Shown here: positions 32,322 through 43,371 of the stretch, piece after piece
Position numbering within the stretch: position 1 is the stretch's first letter
How the letters are laid out: the number at the start of each line of letters is the position of its first letter
DNA from: Paragorgia papillata
Taxonomy: Eukaryota; Cnidaria; Anthozoa; Scleralcyonacea; Coralliidae
DNA length: 64,000 nucleotides
Assembly: GCA_035771165.1 (NCBI GenBank)
Contig: JAWNZC010000470.1
Coordinates: forward strand, 1,334,001-1,398,000
Reading direction: 5' to 3'
The notes under the pieces: generated by a model
What the model was told of the DNA's origin: nothing
Seen by the model: the letters and a program-made list of their open reading frames with translations, nothing else
Database searches by the model: none
Program-made: the position numbers and the translations under genes

Positions 32322-32602
32322 GGTCAATCGAGAAACGGTCTGGAAACACGGCAAACTTCAAAGCGCTTATAATGAGCTGTGATTTTATGTTGAGATGCCG
32401 TGGTCGTCGCCATGCATATTTTAGCATATTCATATTTGATATTTAAGTAACAGTTGAGCGAATGAACCCAAACGCTGCTACTCGATGATTGCTTTATTAT
32501 ATCAAAACTATATTGTCTTCATCGTGGACAAGTTTGCATAAACGTGAACAAAAAGATAGAACAAAGACTTTCGTCGAGTTTCCAGACCATCTCCCGATTG
32601 AC
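32322..32602. repeat. Dispersed repeat, copy 2 (pair of 11816-12082)
   Basis: It starts GTCAATCGAGAAACGGTCTGG and ends AGACCATCTCCCGATTGAC. It shares GGCAAACTTCAAAGCGC and AAAAAGATAGAACAAAGACTT with 11816-12082. Inverted ends; intronic. Confidence 0.7.
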
Positions 32603-33035
32603 TATTAAAAATAGAGCGCGTTTTACGCAAAATGTTTTACTAGCAGACATAAAACTTGTGTTGAGCTAAATCTGATTTTAACCGACCTAAAAAATACAAT
32701 CCTGACTGTTAATCCACACGCAAAACTTAATTGCCATGATGCAAATGAAGCATACCACAACATTTTTTAGCGTCACTTGGTAGTTGGTAATAAAAGTTCA
32801 TGATAATAAATTACGAATTAGGTTCAGCTCTTACAAACATAAATGCATCGTCAACCAACGCGTACGTCGCTTTGATCTTAAGCCGTAATCCTGGCTATAA
32901 CCGAGCCACGACAAACACCGTTTAAGACTTTAAGACAATCCTTATAATATGCACTTTTAATTAAAACTTGAATTTATAATTCCTGCTCGATGCAGCATCA
33001 GATAAAAATTTTATCGTGATTAAATAAATAAAGAA

Positions 33036-33165
33036 CAGGATGCTACTCGCAGCCAGCGGCTGAATTGCGAAGGGCGCAGAACAACGTGGCCGTGTCGAAG
33101 CATATCAAACGCGCTCCAGGCAGCCGCCATACGACACAGTTCAGACCACGGATCTTGTGCACGGT
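33036..33165. mobile_element. SINE body copy 2
   Basis: GGATGCTACTCGCAGCCAGC, GGGCGCAGAACAACGTGG and CAGTTCAGACCACGGATC match 19125-19285 and 51850-52000. There is no 5S-like head. The short open frame on the complement is not a gene. Confidence 0.65.
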
Positions 33166-33545
33166 GAGCACAATGTAGTTTAGGTATAATGAAACAATAA
33201 CACAATAGCAGCACTCGCAGACTAAAACTGCATAAACGATAAAATTATGAAACCACCCTGCACACACGTCTGCACACTACGCCTCCGGTGATTTACAACA
33301 CACAGTCATTCCTACTGAAAAAATGTTATTATCATAATTTTTCTTTTTAGTGTGAATTTACTTATTTGCAAATATTAAAATTCGCATTATATTTAATTAT
33401 AATAAAGAATGGACGCGATTAAACATTGTTTTTATTCATTTCATCTGCACTGAAAACTTTCACGTGCAATTATTTAGTAATTCTTCATTTTAACAGTAAT
33501 ACTTCCTATAGTACTAAAATATGATCGACTTACCCTCGGACTTAC

Positions 33546-33914
33546 CTCCTGCTGGTTTTTTGCAAACAAATGATGCAGAACCAATACATGGAGAATAATA
33601 CCAAAAATAATTACCAGAAACATCCATACACCTTCGGTCATTGTTAAAAGGATAATTTTCCATAAGATTCATGTAATCCAACTTTGTTTGGTCTATCCAG
33701 TTCATTGACCATGAAGTTTTTACGCGAAGTCCAAGATGAAGACGTTGGCCAGAGGAGAGATCAATTATGAATTTGTTTTCGTTAGCACTGTGAACGCTGG
33801 CCAGTTGAGAGTCAACTTGGTAGCAAGTACTTTCAGCAACTAGAGGCGTGACAATGTCGTTAAAATATTTATAACAAAAACCATTGTGATAACTCCAAGA
33901 ATTGCACCAGTCCT
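33546..33914 (-). CDS. Modular extracellular gene, exon: C-type lectin domain 1, inside the MAM module
   Basis: A 369-base phase 1-1 exon, acceptor TTACTCATTTTTAG. It encodes DWCNSWSYHNGFCYKYFND, SQLASVHSANENKFI, LHLGLRVKTSWSMNWID, DRRCMDVSG and a closing SFVCKKPAGG. No EPN or QPD motif is present, so sugar binding is doubtful. Two in-frame donors occur 12 bases apart (intron starting left of 33546 or of 33534), which would add or omit four residues. It lies between the first (35966-36067) and second (32005-32258) MAM exons, whose phases join correctly if it is skipped. Confidence 0.88.
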
Positions 33915-34052
33915 CTAAAAATGAGTAATAAGAAAACAAACTGTTAAAATTACGTCCGCGTTCTCCGCTAGGAAAATCAAATGCTAAGATGCAATAAAAA
34001 TTTTGCGGATATAGCTAAAAACATTATTACTCGGGCTACCTGTGGTAGATTA

Positions 34053-34135
34053 GCCTGCGTAGCAGGCGTTACAAGTTTGGCTCTCCCCAGTCCCCTCATC
34101 CAGTCTCCCAAACATGTAACGCCTGCTACGCAGGC
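34053..34135. repeat. Hairpin repeat (GCCTGCGTAGCAGGCGTTAC)
   Basis: GCCTGCGTAGCAGGCGTTAC at 34053-34072 is mirrored exactly at 34116-34135, around about 42 bases. Related fragments (GCCTGCGAGCAGGC, GCCTACGC...GCGCAGGC) are near 54510 and 52879. A short foldback repeat. Confidence 0.75.
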
Positions 34136-34139
34136 AGGT

Positions 34140-35490
34140 GGAAGGCCGAGTCTAGGTTTCGGCTCAGTTTGTTTTGTTGTTTTTTCTCCTCGTGATTTTG
34201 CATTTTTGCACTTTTTACTTCCGCTACTATTCATACTTCCGGTGAGTTGTTAGCCGTGTGATGGAGTGAGTCCGTGAGGCTGACGCATGTTGTAAGTTCT
34301 TTGCTCCTTTCGCTTTTGGAGTTGGACAAAAAGTTGAACAGCTTTACCTTTTGATCAAGGTGTTCTTGCACGATGTTGGTAGATTTCGAAATAGAGTGAC
34401 TGACTTTGTAGTTTAACAGTGATCAGATGTGGCTGACAACTGTGGTGATCGTAAATATGTTCACCAGTGTGTGAAGTATATGCAACACATTCAGCCTTCG
34501 ATCTCCTCGGCCCACTCCCACATTTGCTCGCGCGGTATAGAGCAGGGGTAACCGCACTTTGCCAGTAGCCCGAGTGAACGCCTGACACAGGCGTCTTGTT
34601 TAAAACAATTAAAATCACTACCGAGACGAAAACTTCAACTTTAACTTCTTTAAAATATAATTCTTTAAACCTTTTTGTAGAGAACAAAAAAGTACGACAC
34701 AAGACGAAGTCGAGTGGCGCGACTGTTGTTCTTTGCACGAAAAAATGTATTTGTTTCATGTGTTTAGTTTTATGCAATGACAAAATTACTGCATCCTGAT
34801 TGGTCGAGAGGAGTGCAATTTTAATGTAATACAGTGCAGAAAAGGTGTAATACAGTGTAATTCTTCACGGGAAAATCCAATATGGCGACCAAAACATAGA
34901 GTTGTCGAAAAACATTTCGATGAAATACAGAAGGAATTTTGCTTTAATATTGTCATTAAAGTTTCTGCAAGAAGACTAGAAGAGGTTAGATGCTATGAGT
35001 AAAACGTTTGACGTTTTAGTGAACGAAGCGAAGCAGTTTTAAACCATTGAAGCTTTGAAAAGTGGAGCAATGAGTGGTATGTAACTTCGTAGCTGGAAGA
35101 ACATTTGTCTGACCTTTAATGTATATTATTAATAAGTAATAGCATGGTTTCGGGTGCAATTTTGGAAAAAACACACACTCGTGAGTTTTTCAAAGACCTC
35201 AAATAGCATTTGTCCTTCGGACTCGTGCAATTTTGATAGTCTTTGAAAAACTCACTCGTGCATGTTTTTTTTCAAATCACACTCAAAACCATGCTATTAC
35301 CTATACAAATATTAAAGTGATTTATTGATTTCGAGGGCATGAAAAAAGCAAAGAAAAAAACAAACATATCTGCTGACGTGATCTGACGACGTGAATTTGA
35401 CGCCATCTGTGTTTGTGTGCTTTAACAGATCACAGTCAACAACCAATGACAATGCACACAGTGTATTGTATAAATTAGAATAAACGTTGT
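34140..35490. other. Intronic DNA without a clear gene
   Basis: No exon recognised. At 35150-35310 there is an imperfect inverted segment (ACACACTCGTGAGTTTTTC / GAAAAACTCACTCGTGC), another MITE-like hairpin containing AATAGCATGGTTT and AAACCATGCTATT. Confidence 0.4.
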
Positions 35491-35493
35491 TTC

Positions 35494-35873
35494 AAGGTGG
35501 CTCGACAGTCTAAATCACAAGAAATTATCGTTTTTCCCCATAAAAGGTTTTGCACAGGTCCCATGAGCTTCATTTTTAATAGTTCATTGCATAGCTCTAG
35601 TGGTCGTCTTCATTATTGAAAAGTTTTATACCCTATATCATAGGGGAAGAAATTGTGTTTCCAGTAAATGCAGAAAACCTAATTTGCATAAAATCTGTCG
35701 CTTACCACAAACACAATTTTTCTAGATACGCAAGCGCTACAAGTATAAAACTTTTCAATAATCAAGAGCACCACTAGAGCTGTGCAATGAACTATGCTCA
35801 TGAGACCTGTGCAAAACGTTTCATTAAGAAAATACGTAATTTCTCATGATTTAGTAGATTGTCGAGCCACCTT
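35494..35873. mobile_element. Foldback MITE with AAGGTGGCTCGACA ends
   Basis: AAGGTGGCTCGACAGTCTAA at the left pairs with GTCGAGCCACCTT at the right. Inner blocks (ATTATTGAAAAGTTTTATA / TATAAAACTTTTCAATAAT and GTTCATTGCA(T/C)AGCTCTAG) also pair. About 135-base arms; non-coding; about 90 bases from the MAM exon. Confidence 0.8.
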
Positions 35874-35965
35874 AATGAGATAAATATGCTTCACGTCAAG
35901 CGAAAAAATGTTGCATATTGGTATTTATGAAAGAAAACACTATTTACTATATAAAGCGCAATTAC

Positions 35966-36067
35966 CTTGTGAAATGACTGGGTATTGAATTAGTTCCCAG
36001 TTTCCATCATCGCTGTCTGCGTTTTGCAAGTAACACGTCTGGTCTTCTAGATTCTCAATACATTGAG
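35966..36067 (-). CDS. Modular extracellular gene, exon: MAM domain, first part
   Basis: A 102-base phase 1-1 exon with acceptor ATTTTTTTAG and donor GTAATT. It encodes QCIENLEDQTCYLQNADSDD, then GNWELIQYPVISQG, the typical MAM opening (C.FE...C.L....DD..W). Joining to exon 32005-32258 would complete a glycine codon and give VISQGPVFHLTSS, a normal MAM junction, but lectin exon 33546-33914 lies in the intervening intron. Short and found from splice signals plus motif. Confidence 0.78.
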
Positions 36068-36194
36068 CTAAAAAAATACCAAACTCAATAAAAATTATGT
36101 CTTGTTGGGTTTGAATCAATAACAAAATCTAGGACATTAAACAATTCACGTCAATACATAAAGTAACGCTTAACAATAGGAAACTATACACCTT

Positions 36195-36262
36195 AATAAA
36201 CACAGACAAACAGGCAAACAGGAAAACAGGCAAACTGACAAACAGATAAATAAATAAATATA
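36195..36262. repeat. Degenerate ACAAACAGGCAAACAG microsatellite
   Basis: Decayed GACA/AAAC/GGCA units followed by AAATAAATAAATA, at the 3' side of the LINE at 36263-39017. Confidence 0.8.
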
Positions 36263-36894
36263 GATATATACAATAGGATAAGTAATTAAAATACCAGACA
36301 TTCAGTCAAGAATCGGGTACTAGAGACCGAATTTAGGGACCAAATGATTGTAGTTCACGTTTGAGAGATTTCACCGTGTTTAGAAGTTTTATAGATAAAG
36401 GTAATTCATTCCACATTTTAGCTCCAGAAAACTTAAAACTCTTTTTAAGTATTCTGTGTTTGGTTTTGCTAACACGAGATTTGTGCCGCTGTGCATCTAA
36501 TTAAGACAGTAATTTTGTGTGGTTGAATTTGGTATAAATAGATCTGAAAGATATGATGGTACTAGTCCATTCAGGACCTTAAACAGTATAAAATATTTAT
36601 GTTTTAAGCGTCTGTTAGCAAGTGTTTCCCATCCTAATTCATCTCTTCGGTTAATAATGAAAACAGTTATAGGTTAATAATAAAACGATAGGGCATATTT
36701 TTAATTTTATTCAGCTTGTCATCAGATCCAATAAACATAAATTCAGTTTTTGCCACATTTAAGTCACAATTTGTGGCACGAATAATTTCATCGAACGACT
36801 GACCCGTTGTTGTTAGATTGGTATCGTCTGCAAACATACGTGGATTGGAATATTGCAAACAATACGGAAGGTCGCTAATATATAAATGAGAAAC

Positions 36895-37300
36895 CAGTGG
36901 CGTAGCCAGGGGGGGCGAGGGGAGAAACTTGTAGGGGGGTACAGTTGCTTTAAGTCCAGGTGAGTAGATAGTGATGTGTTATATATATTGCAGGCATGCA
37001 TATGCTATAAATTACAATACTAAGGGTCAATACAAAATGCCTCCAACATGTTTTTACATTTACGACTTGTTTATAAATAAATCTAAAGATATTCTGATGC
37101 GTATCATTCCATGTTCTGGTTTGATTTTAACAAAATTATGTAATTTAAGGCTTTCAGATCACTCTTAAACACTTGCCTCAAAATGCAGGAAATAGTGTTT
37201 CAGAAATCCAAAATTCAGTTCCGGAGGGGCATGCCCCGGACCCCTAGGAGACCGAGGTTCTCGCCCCCCCCCGAAACCCAAGACCCTGGCTACGGCACTG
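36895..37300. mobile_element. hAT-like MITE nested in LINE
   Basis: The ends are CAGTGGCGTAGCCAGGG and CCCTGGCTACGGCACTG. The flanks TGAGAAAC at 36887-36894 and 37301-37308 are identical 8-base target duplications. Removing the element and one duplication makes the surrounding LINE sequence continuous. G-rich and C-rich tracts lie just inside the ends. Confidence 0.9.
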
Positions 37301-37350
37301 TGAGAAACAGTAATGGACTAAGTATTGACCCCTGAGGAACGCTACATGTG

Positions 37351-38478
37351 ACGGCCCTAGGAATTCACAAAGCATTGCTGCTTACGATTAGTTATTACGC
37401 GATCAGTTTAAAAGATTTAGAGAGTGAAATGAATAACGATCTCAAATGCATCTCGACTTGGCTATTGGCAAACAAATTAACATTGAATATTGTAAAATCC
37501 AAATACATGATTATTGGATCTAGGCAAAGAATGTCAGCAGCATACGGTCATGTTGATTTGTCAGCCAATGGTATATCACTATGCAAGGTTGATAAAGCTA
37601 AATGCCTTGGGCTATTGATTGACAAACATTTAACATGGGAAGTTCACATCAATAGTATTATAAAAAGGGTAGTGTACTCTCTTTCAATGCTTAAGAAAAT
37701 TAGAAAAACTCTCAAACAACAAAACCTTTGTAATTTGTACAAAGCAACTATCGAACCATATTTTGACTATTGTTGTGTTGTTTGGGATAGTATCGGCATC
37801 GAACTAACGAAAAAATTACAGAGACTGCAAAATAGAGCTGCTCATATTATAACAGGAATTCCGTATACGACCAGCTCTAATGTAGTCTTAGGTACTGATT
37901 ACATGAGCCGGGCTAGCCCGGTTAGCCGGGCTGAGTCGTGTCACGAAATTCTTTCCTCAGCCACAAAAGGAGATTTTAATCAACGTTAGGATTCGTTTAC
38001 ATCTAAACTAAACCAATTCTTCTTTGTAAATTTAGTTTATGCGAGTTTCAAAACCACAGTGAGATTCTAATCAATCGCGTGAGTCCAGTTAACCGGGCTA
38101 GCCCGGCTCATATAACCAGCCCCTAATAGATGCCTTAAAATGGTCTTCATTAAAAAAACGACGACTTTATCAAAAAGCAATATTAACAGGGGCTAAACTT
38201 TGGAATTCTCTTCCTGCATATTTGAAAGAGACCCAGCCTCTCACAACATACATTCAAAAGAAAGCTTAAATCTATCGATCTGCATCAGCTACTTTAATGA
38301 ATGCTAACCAATATTTATGTATCTATGACATCTATATAATCCTGTAAAAAAAAAAATTCTGTAAATATAGTTTATTTTATTGTATATACACGGCTTACAG
38401 GTAGAACAGTACTGTACTTTTTATGTTGCATAAGTAACTGATGTAACTACCGTGTTTAAATAAAGTTTTCGTATCGTG
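37351..38478 (+). mobile_element. Opposite-strand LINE inserted into a LINE
   Basis: The plus strand encodes a LINE tail: KDLESEMNNDLKCISTWLLA, KLTLNIVKSKYMIIGSR, CLGLLIDKHLTWEVHI, EPYFDYCCVVWDSIG and LQRLQNRAAHIITG, then after a MITE insert LTGAKLWNSLPAYLKETQPL. The 3' end is ACTACCGTGTTTAAATAAAG followed by TTTTCGTATCGTG. 5'-truncated within the palm. It splits the minus-strand LINE between its motif A and motif B regions. Confidence 0.82.
37903..38110. mobile_element. MITE with TGAGCCGGGCTAGCCCGG ends
   Basis: TGAGCCGGGCTAGCCCGGTT at the left is mirrored by AACCGGGCTAGCCCGGCTCA at the right. It interrupts the plus-strand LINE frame after SSNVVL. No clear target duplication was identified. 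Confidence 0.75.
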
Positions 38479-39017
38479 TCGTAAGTACGAACCAAACCAC
38501 ACAAGGGCTTTCCCTGAAATTCCATACAACGAGAGCTTGTTCAAGATAGAATGGTCAACAGCATCAAATGCTTTAGACAAGTCGAGAAAAACTACCGAGT
38601 TTAGTTTTCCCTGATCAATATTTATGAACCATTCTGTTGTTGCATCTAGGGGTGCTGTGGCAGTAGAATGGAGGAGTCTGAAACCCGACTGATATATTTG
38701 GATAAACTATGAGATTATTTTTAGTAAGATAATCGTATAATTAAGTATAAATAATTCTTTCGAAAACTTTAGCTATAGGCGAGATGACAGAAATTGGTCT
38801 ATAATATTATTACGATCATCTTTAGTTTCATTTTTATAGATTGGAGTGACACGAGCAGCTTTCCAATCTAAAGGAAATATACCTGTAATAATTGAGCAAT
38901 TGAAAATCCTGCATATCGACTCCGCGATTATAGGTGCAGCCTCCTTAACAAGGCGACAAGGAATTTTGTCTAAACCAGTGGCTTTGTTGGCCAGTAGCTT
39001 TGTTGGCCGGTAGGTTT

Positions 39018-39104
<87 letters not shown>

Positions 39105-39124
39105 GGACGGACGGACGGACGGAC
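39018..39124. repeat. GACA to GGAC microsatellite
   Basis: About 20 GACA units with one AAAC interruption, then five GGAC units. It directly abuts the truncated 5' end of the LINE at 36263-39017. Confidence 0.95.
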
Positions 39125-39221
39125 AAAAAAAAGACAGAGGTGAAAACATAAGTTCCTACATATTATAGATTATAAAAAGATTTAGTTAGATGTTATATCT
39201 ATTTATTACATAAATACTTAC

Positions 39222-39659
39222 CTTCCCAGTTAATCAATGTACTCTCAGAGTTTGGCAGTTCATGTTCTGCTAATATTATATCCGCAACTTGTATACTGAC
39301 AATTACAGAACTTGAAACATTTTTGGTTGTTCTTCCAAAAGCTAAAGCGTTTCCTGTTAGATTTGAACAGCCATAGCGTATGTTAGCTGAACACAGCGGC
39401 GAGATTGGTTTAAACGATGACGTTTTTCCTATTAATTCTCCATCGTAATATAACACAAGTTCTTTGACTTCATTCCATGTAATGAGTAAATGTGACCAAT
39501 ACGGGTTTAAATGAGCAAGTGTTAGCTCCCACAGACCATAGTTTGTGCGCAAATCTAGTTTATATTCTTCAAGAGACTCATACAAAATAATTCCCGCGGA
39601 TTCATTATTTCCAGCAGAGGACACGATCACGGGATCTTTAGAAACGGGTAAATCATTTG
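39222..39659 (-). CDS. Modular extracellular gene, exon: LamG-like domain 2
   Basis: A 438-base phase 1-1 exon with acceptor TTTCTTTCAG and donor GTAAGTAT. It encodes NDLPVSKDPVIVSS, ESAGIILYESLEEYKLDLR, PYWSHLLITWNEVKELVLYY, DGELIGKTSSFKPI, NALAFGRTT and VADIILAEHELP. This fits a laminin-G-like/concanavalin fold with the WSHLLITW and LYYDGELIG strands. It is shorter than the other two LamG modules and may lack the first strands. Confidence 0.8.
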
Positions 39660-39719
39660 CTGAAAGAAAGTTAAGTCCACTAACAATAAATAGCAATACA
39701 AAATTTCTGTATTAAGTTT

Positions 39720-39882
39720 GTCAGTGTCAGTTCCAGCCCCGGTTCCGGTGTCCATGTCCATATATCCGTGTCCGTGTCCGTGTCCGTGTCCGTGTCCGTG
39801 TCCGTGTCCGTGTCCCTGTCCTTGTCCTTGTCCTTGTCCTTGTCCTTGTCCTTGTCCTTGTCCCTGTCCCTGTCCCTGTCCG

Positions 39883-39915
<33 letters not shown>

Positions 39916-39977
39916 CCCCGCCCCCGCCCCCGTCCCTGCCCTGCCCTTGCCCCTGTCCTTGTCCTTGTCCTTGTCCT

Positions 39978-40034
<57 letters not shown>

Positions 40035-40318
40035 CCTTGTCCTTGCCCCTGCCCCTGCCCCTGCCCCTGCCCCTGCCCCTGTCCCTGCCCCTGCCCTTGC
40101 CCCTCCATTACTATGGCCATGGCCATGTCATGTCCATGGCAACACCAATGTCGGTGTCAGTATTAGTGTTGGTGCCAGTATTCATGTCCATGGCAACATC
40201 AATGTCGGTGTCAGTGTTAGTGCTGGTGTCAGTGTTCATGTCCATGGCAACACCAATGTCGGTGTCAGTGTTAGTGTTGGTGCCAGTGTTGGTGTTAATG
40301 TCGGTGTCAATATATAAG
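39720..40318. repeat. TGTCC(C/T/G) hexamer satellite plus a 54-base minisatellite filling one intron
   Basis: From 39766 to 40108 the sequence is almost wholly six-base units of the CCTGTC/CTTGTC/CGTGTC/CCTGCC class. From about 40112 to 40318 it becomes a longer unit holding CATGTCCATGGCAACA and (C/A)AATGTCGGTGTCAGT, about 54 bases, in three to four copies. The host intron is only 678 bases (39660-40337), so satellite fills most of it. Long open frames in all directions are artefacts. Confidence 0.93.
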
Positions 40319-40337
40319 AGTTGCTGTTGATGCTTAC

Positions 40338-40491
40338 TTGATTTATTAACCACATTATTGCATCCATATAGTTCCACTCTCATACACTTCTGTGTCTGGT
40401 AATTTACTGGTTCGATTCTCACATAACGTGCATCTACGGGTACTGTAAAGTCATTGCGAACAATCGAATTGCCGTCCTCGTTTCCAATAAA
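40338..40491 (-). CDS. Modular extracellular gene, exon: F5/8C domain 1, second half
   Basis: A 154-base exon, phase 0 at its start and phase 1 at its end, acceptor TCTATTTCTAG, donor GTAAGCAT. It encodes FIGNEDGNSIVRNDFTVPVD, ARYVRIEPVNYQ and CMRVELYGCNNVV. This is the textbook end of a discoidin domain (F.GN.D....V.N.F..P..ARYvRi.P.......C.R.EL.GC). It completes exon 41130-41431. Confidence 0.9.
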
Positions 40492-41129
40492 CTAGAAATA
40501 GAATTAAACCCAAAATATATTTTTTTCGATCATCACACAAAAAAGATAGTAACAGAATGTTATTTTCTTGCGGAATATATTTTATTTCATACTTTTAAAG
40601 TTATCAGCCAGTTGTTGTGTTTGTAAACTGAAATGTCTATGCAGAATAAATTTCAATCACATTTAAAAAGCACAAATTCTTTACCAACGTAAATAACAAA
40701 AGGAAGAAAGGAAAATAAGAACCCTTAGCAACATAAAACAAAAATAAAAAAATAAAACAATACACTGAATGTGGGACCACGCGGGAGTACATGTGTATCC
40801 GCCTAATAGTGAAGTTAAATATAGGAGCTAGCAAAAATGGAAACGAGGTTTAGCCTGTGTAGGTTCTCGCGTGTACAGTACTTCCGGTGTTTAACCATTT
40901 CTGCCTAGGATGTCTAATAGTTCTCCCTTCGACGAGTAAAATCGTTTGGTGTTAGACAGAGTAAAAAAATATAAAAGCGCCGTTTTGGGCCGGCTTAGGC
41001 AGCAATGAGTAAATAAGCAACTGCATGCGGGTACAATATTTACCTTTCAAAATACAAACACGGCAACACAAGAAGGGCGCATGATCGAACAACAGCAGTA
41101 GTCAATATTTTGAACATTTTTCTACTCAC

Positions 41130-41431
41130 CTCACTCCCAGGCTTTCCAGTGTCGTAAAGTTGATAATCTACGCCATTTAAACTCAGATACACCTTAAAAG
41201 TCTTGACCCATGCGTTAAATAAATCACTCCCTTGCGTTTTAATACCATAGATTTCATAAATATTTCTTAAATCAATGGTTAATAATGAAGAACTCGTCGT
41301 GCACCAGCCTTTGCTGTCATGTAGTCTTCCTCTTTGTGGATTTCCAGTGCTACCAGAAGACGAGATGGAAAAGTACGTACTTAATATTCCCATCCTTCTC
41401 CACGACATACCCAAGTCACTTTCTGGACATC
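41130..41431 (-). CDS. Modular extracellular gene, exon: F5/8C domain 1, first half
   Basis: A 302-base exon, phase 1 at its start and phase 0 at its end, acceptor TTGTTTTAACAG, donor GTGAGT. It encodes CPESDLGMSWRRM, STYFSISSSG, RGRLHDSKGWCTT, LLTIDLRNIYEIYGIKTQG, WVKTFKVYLSLNGVDYQLY and ends PGSE. These are the expected discoidin strands, including the opening cysteine and the LTIDL...I.GI.TQG core. Same length and phases as exon 13447-13748, indicating duplication of a two-exon F5/8C cassette. Confidence 0.9.
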
Positions 41432-41496
41432 CTGTTAAAACAATATTATTAAGACCCCGTTTACACGGTACCGGACGAATTCGGAACCGGTCTCAA

Positions 41497-42125
<629 letters not shown>

Positions 42126-42299
42126 TAGGAGAATAAGTACGGTTCCGCCTGTTTACACGGTGAAATAGGACGAATTCGGGTAAACAGGCGGAACCGTACT
42201 AATTCGAGACCGGTTCCGAATTTTTCTTTCGTGTAAACAGGTACCGTGTAACGGGGTCTTAGACTCAATATTTATTACTCTATCTGTGGTAGCGCGAGT

Positions 42300-42900
42300 T
42301 CGGGGCAGTTTGTTATTATTTTTTTCTACACAAAATTGCGCAATACTTTCCATATATGGAGCCTAGATTTCGAGTCTTCGATCACTTCGATTACTGCTCA
42401 CGCCGTAAATCAAGAATCTGTTAATTTTTATAAAACTGATTTTTCCCTGTTGTGTTTCTCGGTGTTTTTCATTGACTTTCCATGCTATTTTATGAGCTTT
42501 GCCAATTTTCTCGGTGTTTCTTTGGCTGTCAAATATATTATTCAACCTATCAACACTGATTTATTCATTCTCAATACTTTTTGTAATGTTTAGGATACAA
42601 CTTTCTTTCACTTTTTGCGTATACAAGTTGCGTTTACGCAACCATGTAGCGCTATGTCAGCAGCATGGGTGTTTGTATGTGTCTGACTATGTTTCGTCAA
42701 GCCACAGATCGCCCAGACGTGTGATATGACAAGCGACCAGTAAACTCTTTCTCAGGGCCGTACGGCTTTTACGCGGCCGTATGTCAGCGTCATACACTAA
42801 ATTTTGCCGTTGCGTGACAAATTTTACGAACCATGAATATAACATGTAACACCTCGTGAAACTTGTCTCGCTTGCTTTGGTTTACAAACCACTGCAGTTT
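42300..42900. other. Intronic DNA, nothing recognised
   Basis: No exon, repeat array or element ends recognised. Small open frames on both strands have no motif. Near 42745-42785 GGCCGTACGGCTTTTACGCG and CGGCCGTATG suggest a short hairpin. Confidence 0.35.
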
Positions 42901-42924
42901 CACAAAAATAAATTGTAGACCCTC

Positions 42925-43275
42925 AACACTCGTTTCTCGTGAAGGTCTACGCAACTTCGATCGAAAGCTTGCACCTGCATACGTCACATCCGATTCCAGT
43001 TTTGGGTAAATTACCGTAAATTTATGCATGTTGCCTTTCGCTTCAAGATGGCGGATTCGAAGTTTGGAAGAGTGGCGTACGATATGTGCAAATTTCAAGA
43101 AGCACTTACTACCGCTTGCAATCTCTTGCAAGTGGAAAGCTTTTACGCTGAGACATTTCTTTCGTTAATTTACGTTAATTTACCCAAACCTGGAATCGGA
43201 TATGACGTATGCGGGGGCAAGCTTTCGATCGAAGTTGCGTAGATCCTCACGAGAAACGAGTTTTGCGGGTCTACA
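42925..43275. repeat. Inverted-repeat element (CAACTTCGATCGAAAGCTTG arms)
   Basis: CTCGTTTCTCGTGA(A)G, GCAACTTCGATCGAAAGCTT, ACGTCACATCCGATTCCAG and TTTGGGTAAATTA on the left are mirrored between about 43165 and 43265. About 90-100-base arms with a 140-base centre that includes AAGATGGCGGATTCG. A MITE located about 100 bases from the LamG exon donor. Confidence 0.7.
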
Positions 43276-43371
43276 CGTAGGGTATGTAACACGCATCACA
43301 TTTAAACCTGTAAACGCATGTACGCAGTGCGTACCTATGGTTTGAAACCCGGATCGTGTATTATACCTCAC

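Larger units (their letters stand above)
36263..39017 (-). mobile_element. LINE interrupted by nested insertions
   Basis: Minus-strand pieces lie in order from right to left. First are the RT fingers (ANKATGLDKIPCRLVKEAAP at 38900-39010), then motif A region (SKAFDAVDHSILNKLSLYGI near 38500-38580). Motif B (VTCSVPQGSIL near 37310-37350) and motif C (RMFADDTNL near 36810-36860) follow, then the tail. Two inserts split it: a plus-strand LINE at 37351-38478 and a hAT-like MITE at 36895-37300. Frames are decayed. GACA-type microsatellites lie at both ends. Confidence 0.82.

Noticed and set aside
39680..40330. Long Cys-Pro, Gly-Gln, Asp-Arg and Ser-Leu open frames
   Set aside because: They arise from a six-base repeat read in all frames; they lie in an intron with defined splice sites on both sides.
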